A stretch of 64,000 nt of DNA from Phytohabitans flavus. GTDB taxonomy: Bacteria; Actinomycetota; Actinomycetes; Mycobacteriales; Micromonosporaceae. Location: contig NZ_AP022870.1 of assembly GCF_011764545.1 (NCBI RefSeq), forward strand, positions 5,006,001 to 5,070,000. Direction: 5' to 3'. Each line of letters begins with the position of its first letter. The first letter of the stretch is position 1. Under the pieces are notes generated by a model. The model was given only the letters and a program-made list of their open reading frames with translations, was not told the DNA's origin and did no database searches. Of this stretch, positions 54,594 to 63,887 are shown one piece after another. A program made the position numbers and the translations under genes.

Positions 54594-56177
54594 TTACTCG
54601 CTGACGAGGAGTATCCGGCGTCGCCTGGCGACGAAGAACAGTGCTGCGCCGATCGCCACGACACCACCGCCGATTCCGCCGATGAGCGCCGCGTTGGCCC
54701 CGGTGACCGGCAGGCCACCCCCGCTGCCGCCGACCGTGACGACCAGCTTGACCTCGTCGTTGGCCGGGTTGGATTCGGCGTTCTCCGGGTGCGGCCGGAC
54801 CCGCAGGGTGCCGTCGTCACCCGGCGTGGAGATGATCCGGAGCTTCATCTTCTCCTTGACGCCCTGGTAGCCGGAGGCCTTGGCCGGGAACTCACCCTCG
54901 GTGCTGCAGCTGACCTCGGGCAGTTCCTTGACCGGGTGGCCGCTCTCGTCGCTGAAGTTGCACCACGGCCCGTCGTATTCATCGTCACTGACCAGCACGG
55001 TGCCCGTCGGTGCCTTGAACGTCCAGCCGGCGGCGCCGTCGGACGGGCCGTTGTTAATCACCGTGTACGGGATCTCGACGATGTCGCCGATGCTGCCGCT
55101 GACCGGCTCCGCGGTGACAGCGAAGTCGTGCGTGTTCGCCTTGGTCCAGATGGCGAAGTTGGCCCAGTTGTTGTCGGTGTTGCCTTCACGCCGGCTGGCG
55201 GCCCGGGTGGTGGGCTTCAGTTCGGCGACCGCGTCCGCGAACGCCTTGCCGGACGTCCCCTTGCGGGTCAGCTTCTTCGGCGCCCGCTCGGACTCGAGGT
55301 CGTCGACAAGGCCGACCTGAACGCTTCCGCCAGTCTCCTCGGGGCCGCGCAGGTTCTTGCCGAACGCGACGTGGAAAAGCGACTCGCCAGTCTCATCGAC
55401 AAAGATGAGTCCTTCGCCAACACCGAGCGGGTCCAGGTCCGCAGGTGCCGGGCAGGTGACCACATTGGGGCCGTACACGTAACCGTCAGGGTGCTCGCCC
55501 GGCCACCAGTCCCGGTACTCGCAGTCCGAGTACTGCTCGACGATGCCGGCGCCCGTGGGCACCCAGATCTGGACGTACCAGTCGCCAGTCGGTGTATCGC
55601 CGTCGTTGTAGATGGCGGCCGCTATCGGACGCACGTCGCCGCCGCCGACGGGCTCGTTCGCAGTGTTGATGTCCGCAGTGGACGCGACCAGATCGGGGCC
55701 GCTCTCGACGATCGTGACTTCGAGGTCACCGCCGCCGGTGTACTCGGTGCCGTCGGGGCCGAACGCGCGTATCGTGCCCTTGAGCGTCCCGGCGGGGCCC
55801 GGCTTGGACTGTTGCTTGCTCTTCAGCTCGAACACGTGCGACCACTCGGTGTGCTCCGCGGCCAGACCTGAAAGTTCGCACGTGACGATCTGGCCGTCGA
55901 GCTGGCAGTAGTCGATCCAGTCGGGCACGCTGATGGCGACGTCGCGCAAGCCGCTGGCGTCGAACGTCATCGTCACGTCACTGGCCGGCTCGTCGCCCCG
56001 GTTGTAGGCGTAGGCCCCGACGAGCCGACCGCTGTTGTCGACGTCGCCGATGGCGTCGTAGGACATCTCCAGCTGCGGTCCCGCGGCCAGCGCGGGCGAA
56101 GGTATCGAAGCGCCAACGGACGCGGCGACGATCAGTGCGGCCGCGCCAGCCGCCAGGCGAATCTTGAGGGAGGACAT
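54594..56177 (-). CDS. LPXTG-anchored cell-wall surface protein
   Basis: 527 aa from the ATG at 56177. Signal peptide IRLAAGAAALIVAASVGASIPSPALA is followed by several immunoglobulin-like DUF11/CARDB-type beta domains (VVGAYAYNRGDEPASDV-like phrases; VEIPYTVINNGPSDGA). The C-terminus is a sortase signal: LPVTG, a 22-residue hydrophobic span and RRRR. It should be exported and linked to peptidoglycan by a sortase encoded elsewhere; none is in the window. It stands alone, closed by a strong terminator. Confidence 0.9.
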   Translation of the reverse strand: MSSLKIRLAAGAAALIVAASVGASIPSPALAAGPQLEMSYDAIGDVDNSGRLVGAYAYNRGDEPASDVTMTFDASGLRDVAISVPDWIDYCQLDGQIVTCELSGLAAEHTEWSHVFELKSKQQSKPGPAGTLKGTIRAFGPDGTEYTGGGDLEVTIVESGPDLVASTADINTANEPVGGGDVRPIAAAIYNDGDTPTGDWYVQIWVPTGAGIVEQYSDCEYRDWWPGEHPDGYVYGPNVVTCPAPADLDPLGVGEGLIFVDETGESLFHVAFGKNLRGPEETGGSVQVGLVDDLESERAPKKLTRKGTSGKAFADAVAELKPTTRAASRREGNTDNNWANFAIWTKANTHDFAVTAEPVSGSIGDIVEIPYTVINNGPSDGAAGWTFKAPTGTVLVSDDEYDGPWCNFSDESGHPVKELPEVSCSTEGEFPAKASGYQGVKEKMKLRIISTPGDDGTLRVRPHPENAESNPANDEVKLVVTVGGSGGGLPVTGANAALIGGIGGGVVAIGAALFFVARRRRILLVSE

Positions 56178-56457
56178 GAGGCTGGAAGTTACATGACTAT
56201 GCCTCGCCGCACTGCCCTGGGCGGCGTCAGAGCGCGCACGCCCCAGGCTGGGAATCACGCCGACATCATGAGCCCGGCGATCGGCGACTGCCCGCGTGGG
56301 TCAGAGTCGAGGTCGGAAATCGCGGCGGACGCCCTGCAACCAGCGCAGATATCGCTCGATGCCCGTACGGACCGCGGCGAGCACCCAGACGGCTGCTACG
56401 GCAGGCGGGTGTCGCCTGTGCCGCCGCTCTGACAAGGCTGGGGTTCAGAATGGTGGA

Positions 56458-57033
56458 GTGAGTGATGAGCGGCGGGGCGTCATACTCTACGGGGCTACGG
56501 TCATTGCCGTCGCGGAGGCTTTGCGGGAGCTTGATCCGCGGTACGTACCGCTCGATCGCGTAGCGCCGGCGCCAGGGCAGGTGCCGGTATTGTGTTGCCT
56601 GCACGGAGCGGAGGCCGATGCCGCTCGGGAGGCGGCACCCGGCATCGCATGGTTGGTGGTTGAGCTGTACCGGCCCGGGGCTGACGTCGAGCACGCCCAC
56701 CACCCTGCGCTCGTGCTTAACACTTCCAAGTTCGACCCTGAGACCGCCGCGCGGGTGATTGACCAGCCTGATCTTGTGACCTGGTACGAAATCATCAATC
56801 CCATTCGTGCCATCACGGTCGACGGCAGGCCGCCAGCCAACGACTACAGCAACATCGCCTTCATCGAGCCGGATGGGCATCGGATAGTGGCGCACGCGGT
56901 CAGGGTTGAAGGGCCAGCGCCTGAGTGCCTGCCAACTGACACGAAAGCGGTGTTGCAGTCGCATGACGCGTGGGCGCTGGCCCGGCCACCGAAGATCGAC
57001 GTTTGCCAGGCGTGCGCCCTTCGGCACCGTTGA
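56458..57033 (+). CDS. hypothetical protein with C-terminal CxxC
   Basis: 191 aa from the GTG at 56458, with GGTGGA immediately before it; the ATG at 56296 gives an implausible Arg/Cys-rich extension. Sequence is globular with repeated hydrophobic strands (VILYGATVIAVAEAL, GIAWLVVELY, DLVTWYEIINPIRAI) and ends in VCQACALRHR. No family recognised. Confidence 0.65.
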   Translation: MSDERRGVILYGATVIAVAEALRELDPRYVPLDRVAPAPGQVPVLCCLHGAEADAAREAAPGIAWLVVELYRPGADVEHAHHPALVLNTSKFDPETAARVIDQPDLVTWYEIINPIRAITVDGRPPANDYSNIAFIEPDGHRIVAHAVRVEGPAPECLPTDTKAVLQSHDAWALARPPKIDVCQACALRHR

Positions 57034-57530
57034 GGAGCGCGGCCCAGGAAGAAGCGACGATCCCCATCACGGCCGGCCACGCCGCGGACCGGCGCACGCG
57101 GAGGCCGAAGGGACGGACGCTCCTCGGCGTCCGGTGAGCAGTAAGCACATCAAAACGCTGTCCGCAGCAAATGAGGATGCCAGATGGTTCGGTTGGTCGG
57201 TGGGCAGGTGTGTTCCTGGCCGTTCGTCGCCGATTCGTCACCGGTACCTTTCCTGTCGCCAGGAGCGACGCACGATGGTGGGCGGCCCAGAATCCAGATC
57301 TAGCCGAACCTGGTCTCGGCCGCAGGTGAATCTGAACCAGACCAGCTCGTAGGGTCAGCCAGACGCTCTGGCGTTCGGAGGGTGCCTGGCCCTGGTTGTT
57401 CGCCAGCCAACGACGGGGCCGTCCTGGTCGGCAGGCGCTGGCGTAACGCTGCGGCTTCCTCGGACATAAGCATGGTTGATCGGTTGACCATGTGATGAGG
57501 AGGCAGCGTTGAGTCGCTGTTGGCAAACAG
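57034..57530. other. intergenic region upstream of a sigma factor
   Basis: No supported gene in 497 bases. Near its end, GAGGAGG (57497-57503) stands five bases before TTG 57509, which opens a nine-codon frame ending at 57538 and overlapping the sigma-factor start. Confidence 0.5.
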
Positions 57531-58094
57531 ATGAATGAGCGTGACAGGTTCTGGTTCGACGAGCTGTACAACGGCCACTACCTGGACATCGTCAGGTACG
57601 GCGTACGGCGGCTGGCCGAAGTGGACGCCGCCGCCGATCTCGCCCAGGAGGTGTTCGTCGTTGCCTGGCGGCGGCGCGATCAGGTTCCGGACAACAGTCT
57701 TCCCTGGCTGTACGGGGTGGCCCGGCGCCTGCTCGCCAACCACCGCCGGGCACAGGGCCGGGCTCCCCTGACCCAACCGTTTACCGACCTGCTGCGACCG
57801 GCGCAGGCCGACCACCCGGAGTCGGTGGCGGCGTTGGCCGACCTGACCGCGGCCCTTGTCCAGCTATCCGACATCGACCAGGAGATCCTCCGCCTGATCG
57901 GGTGGGAACAGCTCACCGCCGGCGAGGCAGCCACCGTGCTCGGATGCAGCCACACCGCCGCGAAGGTACGGCTGCACCGGGCACGGCGGCGGCTGGCCGC
58001 GGTCATGTCCACCCCGCGCCCGCTGACCGCTACCCCCGCCCCGGCCCGGCCGGTGGCCGGGCAGACGAACGGAGCCCACGATGTCCAGTACTGA
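57531..58094 (+). CDS. ECF sigma factor 1
   Basis: 187 aa. Region 2 is FDELYNGHYLDIVRYGV with LAQEVFVVAWRRRDQV, and region 4 is IDQEILRLIGWEQLTAGEAATVLGCSHTAAKVRLHRAR. There is no C-terminal extension beyond a short Pro/Ala tail. It directs RNA polymerase to a small regulon, presumably including its own operon. The next gene overlaps it by 14 bases. The only ribosome site nearby serves a nine-codon frame that overlaps the start, so translation may be coupled. Confidence 0.9.
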   Translation: MNERDRFWFDELYNGHYLDIVRYGVRRLAEVDAAADLAQEVFVVAWRRRDQVPDNSLPWLYGVARRLLANHRRAQGRAPLTQPFTDLLRPAQADHPESVAALADLTAALVQLSDIDQEILRLIGWEQLTAGEAATVLGCSHTAAKVRLHRARRRLAAVMSTPRPLTATPAPARPVAGQTNGAHDVQY

Positions 58095-59154
58095 GCAGCA
58101 GATCCGTGAACTGTTCGGCCGCGCCGATCCCGGCCGGCTGGCACCCCTGCCCGCACCTCGCATGACCAGTGCGCAGCTCATCGCCGAGACCGAGGCCCTG
58201 GCAACACGCACGCACCGGTTCACGGCGCCGCCCGGGCTGGGCCGCCGCAAGCTTGTGCTGGCCGGGGCCGCCACCGTGGCCGCTGGCGTCGCGGCCTATG
58301 CGCTGGCTCAGCGGTCCACCGGCTCCCGGACTGCGGGCAACACGCCGGCTTGGGCTCTGGCCGGGACCGTGGTCGTCCCGATGGGGTTCCGGGACGACAG
58401 GGACCCGCCCCCGGCGGCCGACCGGTTGCGGGCGTTGGCCGCGAGCATCACCGACGCCCCGCACGACACGCGGTCCGGCCGGTATGCGTACCGGCACGGG
58501 AAATCCTGGTCGTCCGGGATGCTCACCGACGAGGGCCACACCCTGGGGTTGGTGGAGGAAGAGGAGGCCTGGACCGCCTCGGACGGCAGCGGCCGGGTTC
58601 GACGCAAGACGGTAGGCGCGGAGTACCCCGACGAGGCGTCCCGCCAGTACTGGCAGGCGCGGATCGCCCGAGGGCAAGGCCCCACGATTCCCAACGAAGA
58701 CCTCCAGGACGTGCCAGCCCGCCAGCCGGACCCGAACACCCCGCCACAACCGGCCGACTGGACCCAGCCGCCGACCGACCCGACTCAGCTCGCCCGCCTG
58801 CTCCGGGCCGAATACGGCCCGCTCGACACCGCCAAATGGACCATGGAGCTCTACCGCAGCTATGTGGTCCCCCGTCGGGTCCGCGCTCAGGTGCTCACAA
58901 TCCTGGCCGGGGTACCCGGATTCCGGTGGCGCGGCCAGGTAACCGACCGGATCGGACGCCGCGGTGTGGCAATCACCGTACGGGCATACCCACCCCAGGA
59001 CAGGACCGACAGCAACCAGTACGAAGGCGTGCTGATCTTCGACGAGCGCACCGGGGAGCTACTCGGCTACGAGATCTCCGTCCTCACCGCGTCCCCCACG
59101 CTGAACTCATACGTCCAGATCCTCGACGCCGATCACACCGACCGGCTCGGCTGA
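58081..59154 (+). CDS. CU044_5270-type membrane protein, sigma partner
   Basis: 357 aa. A cytoplasmic N-terminus of about 60 residues (PAPRMTSAQLIAETEALA), one membrane helix (LVLAGAATVAAGVAAYALA) and an extracytoplasmic domain of about 270 residues including WTMELYRSYVVPRRVRAQVL and LIFDERTGELLGYEI. Proteins of this layout regularly follow sigma factors in actinomycetes and may act as anti-sigma or sensor. Followed by a strong terminator. Confidence 0.85.
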   Translation: MSSTEQQIRELFGRADPGRLAPLPAPRMTSAQLIAETEALATRTHRFTAPPGLGRRKLVLAGAATVAAGVAAYALAQRSTGSRTAGNTPAWALAGTVVVPMGFRDDRDPPPAADRLRALAASITDAPHDTRSGRYAYRHGKSWSSGMLTDEGHTLGLVEEEEAWTASDGSGRVRRKTVGAEYPDEASRQYWQARIARGQGPTIPNEDLQDVPARQPDPNTPPQPADWTQPPTDPTQLARLLRAEYGPLDTAKWTMELYRSYVVPRRVRAQVLTILAGVPGFRWRGQVTDRIGRRGVAITVRAYPPQDRTDSNQYEGVLIFDERTGELLGYEISVLTASPTLNSYVQILDADHTDRLG

Positions 59155-59166
59155 CCCGACCCCAAA

Positions 59167-59203
59167 GGTGGTGCCAGGCCAGTGCCCGCTGGCCGGCACC
59201 ACC
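59167..59203 (+). terminator. terminator between the two sigma cassettes
   Basis: GGTGGTGCC and GGCCAG pair with CTGGCC and GGCACCACC (15 pairs, one bulge), 13 bases after the stop. Confidence 0.8.
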
Positions 59204-59329
59204 GCAGGGCACACGGCCTTCGCAACTCGCGCGCAGGGCGGTCGCGTCTTTGCCAAATTCTCGCGGTCGATGCAACAGCCGGCACCGGGTTGGCGTATGC
59301 ATGTCGACGGCTGTCGACGAGGGAGTGCG

Positions 59330-59839
59330 ATGCGGGTGCCGACCTTCGAGGAGTTCGCGGGCCATTGCCTGCCCGCCCTCCAGCGGTACGCCTACGTGCT
59401 GACCGGCGACGTGCACGCGAGCGAGGACCTGGTACAGGACACGCTGGTCAAGCTGGCCGACGCATGGCGACGGGTCCACGCCGAAGGCAATCCCATGGGG
59501 TACGCCCGGGCGGTTATGTTTCGTACCTTCGTGAGCCGCTGGCGGACCCTGCGGCGCCAGCCCCTGGTCTACGGGTACGAGGAGGCGGCCGCGGCAGGTG
59601 ACGCCTTCGCGGAGGTCGACACGCGCGACACGCTGCGGCGCGGGCTGGCCAGCCTGCCCCGGCTACAGCGGGCCGTGATCGTACTCGGCTACCTCGACGA
59701 CATGTCGGACGACGACATCGCCGCGCTACTCGCCCGGCGGCCAGGGACCATCCGTTCTCTGCGCCACAGGGGGCTGCGCAGCCTCCGCGAGCGGCTGTCG
59801 GAAATGGAACCTGTGGAGGTCACTCGTGGAACGCGTTGA
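59330..59839 (+). CDS. ECF sigma factor 2 (SigE family)
   Basis: 169 aa from the ATG at 59330, behind GGGAG. Region 2 reads FEEFAGHCLPALQRYAYVLTGDVHASEDLVQDTLVKLADAW, and region 4 LPRLQRAVIVLGYLDDMSDDDIAALLARRPGTIRSLRHRGL. This is the SigE-family pattern common in Micromonospora and Streptomyces, with many copies per genome. Overlaps the next gene by 14 bases. Confidence 0.9.
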   Translation: MRVPTFEEFAGHCLPALQRYAYVLTGDVHASEDLVQDTLVKLADAWRRVHAEGNPMGYARAVMFRTFVSRWRTLRRQPLVYGYEEAAAAGDAFAEVDTRDTLRRGLASLPRLQRAVIVLGYLDDMSDDDIAALLARRPGTIRSLRHRGLRSLRERLSEMEPVEVTRGTR

Positions 59840-60980
59840 GCAGCTACTACGCGAGGAGCTCCGGATCATGGAGGCGAAGGTGACGGAACCCACCGATGTG
59901 ACGCTGGCCCGAGTGGCACGCGTGCGCCGCCGACGGCGCATCCGACGAATCGGGGCCTTGGCGGGCGTAGCGGTGGTGATCGCGACGGCCGCGCTGGTCG
60001 GGCCGATGGCTCTGCGCGACCACATCCCGGCGGCCGCGGCGACGCCGGTCTACAGCAACGAGCTGATGCGCGCGATCTTCCAGGACGAGATCGGGTACGT
60101 GCTACAGCAACGCTGCACCACCACCGGCAAGGCCAAGGACTGCAAGGCCCAACTGCTCGTCACCACCGACGGCGGCCAAGCCTGGCACCCTCGCTACCTC
60201 CCGACCGAGCCGGGCATCGCGGGCCCGCACCGGGACCGGTCCGGTCGCGCGCTCAGCCTCTGGATGCAGCGCGACGAGCTCGCTGTCGCCGGCCCGGACC
60301 AGCGGTTCTGGACCAGCGCGGACAACGCCATCACCTGGCGAGAGGCGGACAGCCCTCGACCAGAGGAGCCCAGCGATCGGATGGGTGTGGTGGACGCCCG
60401 TGAGCAAGCGGTCTTCCTCTCCCCTCCCGCCGGCGGCTTCCCGCCCGCGCGGGATGGCGGCGGCCAGATCACCGCGGCGGGGGACGGCAGCTTCTGGCTG
60501 GCCTGCTCCGACCGGCCCTGCGCGATGGTCACCCGGGATGACGGCCGCAGCTGGGTAGAGGTCCCGGTGGGCAGCGGCGCCGAGCCGGTCGACTGGGTGG
60601 CCACCTTGGACGGCCAGACGGTGTACGCCTCCGTCGGCGCCGCCGTCCTTCGCTCGACGGACCGCGGCTTCACCTGGGCCGAGGTGGCCCGGCGTCCCGG
60701 CTCCGCGCGGAGCGTGGCCGGCGTGGTGACGGTGGACGGCACGCTTGTGCTGACCGAGGGACGCGATGGCACCGCGTTCCGGCTCGCGGCGGGCACGACA
60801 GAGCTCGATCCCCTGCGGAACATCGGGCCCAGAACCGCCTACCTCTACAGCAGCGGGACCTGGCTGGTCGCCTCCGCCGGCACTGAACACCGCGAGAACA
60901 GCGCCCCGCTCGGCTCGATCGTCGCGGTCTCCCCCGACAACGGCAGTACCTGGCAGACCCTGCCTCCCCCACCTGCCTGA
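59826..60980 (+). CDS. membrane-anchored beta-propeller-like protein, sigma partner
   Basis: 384 aa from GTG. A cytoplasmic segment of 40 basic residues ([13 protein letters not shown]), one helix (ALAGVAVVIATAALVGPMAL) and a large outside domain with Asp-box-like repeats (VTTDGGQAW, TSADNAITW, VTRDDGRSW, RSTDRGFTW, VSPDNGSTW), typical of a BNR/sialidase-type propeller. By position it is the probable anti-sigma or sensor for the upstream factor. Confidence 0.85.
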   Translation: MERVEQLLREELRIMEAKVTEPTDVTLARVARVRRRRRIRRIGALAGVAVVIATAALVGPMALRDHIPAAAATPVYSNELMRAIFQDEIGYVLQQRCTTTGKAKDCKAQLLVTTDGGQAWHPRYLPTEPGIAGPHRDRSGRALSLWMQRDELAVAGPDQRFWTSADNAITWREADSPRPEEPSDRMGVVDAREQAVFLSPPAGGFPPARDGGGQITAAGDGSFWLACSDRPCAMVTRDDGRSWVEVPVGSGAEPVDWVATLDGQTVYASVGAAVLRSTDRGFTWAEVARRPGSARSVAGVVTVDGTLVLTEGRDGTAFRLAAGTTELDPLRNIGPRTAYLYSSGTWLVASAGTEHRENSAPLGSIVAVSPDNGSTWQTLPPPPA

Positions 60981-61361
60981 CCTGTTCGCCGGCGCCGCCC
61001 TGGTGACCTGGCTGGCACGCACCGACCACCTGCGCGGCGGCTCCATCGCGAGCCAGGTGGGCGCGCTGCGCCGGTGGGGCGTATGGCTGATGGTCACCGT
61101 GGCGGGCAGGGTTTCGGCGGCCAGCCACGGGCGGAGGCGTCCGGGCGGATCGGCCGCCCGGACGTCCCATCCGCGCAGAGGCGATGGACAATCTGTTGGT
61201 CACGGTGGAGGGTCAGGATGTCGATGTCTCCGTGCGTAGTGGGACTGGGGCAGTCCAGCTCGGCGTCTGGCGGATCGTGCCGGACCTGGCCGCGAGCAAC
61301 ACGCGGTCGGCGGCACTCACCGGGGCTATCGCATGGTCAGGGGATCCGCGATGATGTTGGC
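60981..61361. other. intergenic region with one doubtful short frame
   Basis: No firm gene. A 56-codon plus-strand frame at 61184-61354 (start MDNLLVTVEGQDVDV) has protein-like composition, but no ribosome site or family could be assigned; it may be the remnant of a longer gene. Confidence 0.4.
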
Positions 61362-61853
61362 GTGCGGAAGCCGCAGGCGGTCCTTGGCAGTGCTGTCTTC
61401 TTCGTTATCGCGCCGGGCACAGTGGCTGGGCTCATCCCGTGGCTGCTCACGCGCTGGGAGTCGCAGCCCGGTTCCTGGCCGCTGCGCGCGGTCGGTGTCG
61501 TGCTCTTGGCCGCTGGGGTCGGGTTTCTGGTAACGGCGTTCGCGCGGTTCGTGGTCGAAGGGCTGGGCACTCCGGCTCCTGTCGCCCCGCCCACGCGGCT
61601 GGTCATCGGGGGCGTTTACAGGTATGTGCGTAATCCGATGTACCTCGCCGTGCTGGCCTGCATCCTCGGCCAGGCCCTGCTGCTCCTCCAGCCCGTGCTG
61701 CTGCTGGACGCGCTCGTGACCGGCGCGGCGTTCTACACGTTCGTCCGTTTCCACGAGGAGCCCGTGCTGCGCGCCCAGTTCGGTGAGGACTATCTCGCCT
61801 ACCGCCGCGCGGTGCCCGGCTGGCGGCCGCGGCTGAGCCCCTGGCGGCCGTGA
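61362..61853 (+). CDS. isoprenylcysteine methyltransferase-family membrane protein
   Basis: 163 aa from the GTG at 61362; the frame is open to 61074 but that part is shadow. Two N-terminal helices, then GGVYRYVRNPMYLAVLACILGQALLL, a further helix, and the C-terminal FHEEPVLRAQFGEDYLAYRRAVPGW, the signature of ICMT/PEMT-like methyltransferases (DUF1295/PEMT). Such proteins methylate lipids or small substrates using S-adenosylmethionine; the substrate is unknown. Confidence 0.85.
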   Translation: MRKPQAVLGSAVFFVIAPGTVAGLIPWLLTRWESQPGSWPLRAVGVVLLAAGVGFLVTAFARFVVEGLGTPAPVAPPTRLVIGGVYRYVRNPMYLAVLACILGQALLLLQPVLLLDALVTGAAFYTFVRFHEEPVLRAQFGEDYLAYRRAVPGWRPRLSPWRP

Positions 61854-61960
61854 CCCACGGGTGTCAGGAGAGCGCGCGACCCAGACTGTGGGCGCGGTAG
61901 CGCTTGGCGAATCGCGGCACCCGCGAACGGGCTGGCGGAACGTCTGCCGTGGCCGCACGC

Positions 61961-62623
61961 TCACATCTGCGTTCTCGCCTGCTCGATGTGCCGCACGATG
62001 GCGTGAGCACCATGCGCGCGTGCGATGGCATCCGCCTCGTCGAGTGTTGCGAACGCGTCCGCGCGGCGGTCCTGGGCGGCGGCGATGTAGGCCAGCCCGA
62101 TCATGTTGGAGGCCACGCCCGGCAAGGCCCCGACCTCCCGGCGCAGCCGGGACGACTCCTCCAGCCGCTCACGCGCCTCGTCCAGCCGGCCAGCCGCATG
62201 CGCCGCGATGCCCAAGTGCCGCAGCGCCTCGGACCAGGTCGGCTTGTCGCCGGTCTGCGCCGCCAGCCGGCAAGACCGCTCGAGATACGGAACCGCGGTC
62301 TCGTTGTCACGCCGAATGAACTGGTGCAGGCAACCGATCCAGAACAACGCCTCGGCCTCGCCGCGCGTGTCCCCCAATGCCCGGTACAACTCAAGCGCCC
62401 GCTCAAACAACAGCAGCTCAGCGGGATCCTCATCGGGCAACGAACCGGCATCGGCCGACGCACTCTGAAACCGCGCATGCAGAATAAGCCCACGCGCCAA
62501 CGCCACATCCGCGTCGACCGCGTCCAAACCCTGTTCAGCCTCGACCAACCCGCCGGTATCGCCGCCGAACACTGCCCGCGCATAGGCCTCTCTGGCCCGT
62601 TCGATCCGATCCTCGGTACTCAT
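61961..62623 (-). CDS. TPR-repeat protein
   Basis: 220 aa from the ATG at 62623, behind GGGGGC. Nearly all helix: four or five TPRs (ALARGLILHARFQSA, GEAEALFWIGCLHQFI, WSEALRHLGIAAHAAGRLDEA, VASNMIGLAYIAAAQDRRADA). No other domain, signal or membrane segment, so probably a cytoplasmic scaffold. Confidence 0.85.
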   Translation of the reverse strand: MSTEDRIERAREAYARAVFGGDTGGLVEAEQGLDAVDADVALARGLILHARFQSASADAGSLPDEDPAELLLFERALELYRALGDTRGEAEALFWIGCLHQFIRRDNETAVPYLERSCRLAAQTGDKPTWSEALRHLGIAAHAAGRLDEARERLEESSRLRREVGALPGVASNMIGLAYIAAAQDRRADAFATLDEADAIARAHGAHAIVRHIEQARTQM

Positions 62624-62797
62624 CGCCGCCCCCGCTGGCATCGCCACGTGCTAGATCCGGCAGTCTAGCCCGGGCAACCTGTGACCATCTGGATCGGCCA
62701 CGACGGATGCCTCCTCTTCCGGCCCGCCAGGACCTTCTGCCAGTCGTCCCACCCGGCGCGGCCTTCTGCTGCTGGAGCGCGGCTGGCCGCTGCCCAA

Positions 62798-63760
62798 TCA
62801 GTGCGCACCCACGAGGCGCTGGTGTATGGCGGCTGCGCGTTCGACGAGGAGGAAGAGGGTCACCGTGCTGATTGCCGCGCCGGCCAGGCAGGTGAGGAAG
62901 GTGCTGGTTGCGTGGCTGGTGAAGGTTTGGCCGGTGGGTGCCCAGCGGTCGCCCGCCAGGATGGTAGGCATACTGAGGAAGCCGGTGCCGACCATGCCGC
63001 CGGCGCCGAGCCATGTTGCGATCAGGGGTAGCGCGAACGGTCGGTCCTTGCCCCATCGGTGTACGAGCACGAGTATTCCTACGGCGGCGCACGAGACCTG
63101 TGCCGCTGTCACGATGTCGCCAAGGCGGAGCCAGATGTCACGCTCTCCAGGTCGCAGCCCGGCGGTGACACCGGCCGCCCAAGACAACCGTACGACTGCC
63201 AGGCCGATGGCCAGTACCGCCGCTGTCCACGCCAGCGGAACCTGGGCCGGGTGGGTCGCGCCCGGCGGAATTTGTCCCACGGTCCCCCGCACCGCGGTGC
63301 GCAACCGGGACCACGCGTACGCCGGGAAGGCGATGGTGAGTCCAGCACCCAATACGATGAAGCTGCCGTAGACGATGGCGAAGGTCCACGGCGCGAGCGT
63401 CGGTTCGGACCCGTCTGGTGCCGTGGCCGGAGGCGACCACCAACCGGCGGCCTCGAAGATCGCGGCCGCCGGCATGAGGATGATGAACGGAGCGAGTAGC
63501 CCGGCGCCTACCCACATCGGTACGGCGATCAGCCAGAGGGGAATGCGTTTCCCCCAAGGCCGGACGGTAGCCAACGCGACGACCGCCCCTACGATGCCGA
63601 GGCCGGCGGTACTGAGGTTGTTGGCCACCCAGTCAGTCCGCGACAGGCCGCTCATGTCCGTGATGCCGAAGGAACTGCCGGCGATCCAGGCGACTTTCAG
63701 CAGTACGTAGATGAGCGCCGCACCGAATGCCGCGTAACCAGCTACCCGTCCTACCGTCAT
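62798..63760 (-). CDS. polytopic membrane protein
   Basis: 320 aa. An N-terminal helix (GYAAFGAALIYVLLKVAWIAG), then about seven more (GLGIVGAVVALATV, LWLIAVPMWVGAGLLAPFIILMPAAAIF, FAIVYGSFIVLGAGLTIAFPAYAW and others). Loop residues such as GWWSPP and WAPTGQ are outside-type. No family recognised. The 37-nt-separated next gene upstream on the same strand is beyond the terminator-free gap to the TPR gene, so it may be monocistronic. Confidence 0.8.
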   Translation of the reverse strand: MTVGRVAGYAAFGAALIYVLLKVAWIAGSSFGITDMSGLSRTDWVANNLSTAGLGIVGAVVALATVRPWGKRIPLWLIAVPMWVGAGLLAPFIILMPAAAIFEAAGWWSPPATAPDGSEPTLAPWTFAIVYGSFIVLGAGLTIAFPAYAWSRLRTAVRGTVGQIPPGATHPAQVPLAWTAAVLAIGLAVVRLSWAAGVTAGLRPGERDIWLRLGDIVTAAQVSCAAVGILVLVHRWGKDRPFALPLIATWLGAGGMVGTGFLSMPTILAGDRWAPTGQTFTSHATSTFLTCLAGAAISTVTLFLLVERAAAIHQRLVGAH

Positions 63761-63887
63761 CGCAGACTCCCCGAACCCCGCGCTTGCAGACTCGCAACCG
63801 CATGACTACAGGGATCATGGATGTGCGTTCCTGTGTGGAGGCTGTGTACGGCTGAGGGTATTCACAGCTCGGGTAGCCGTGGTGTGG

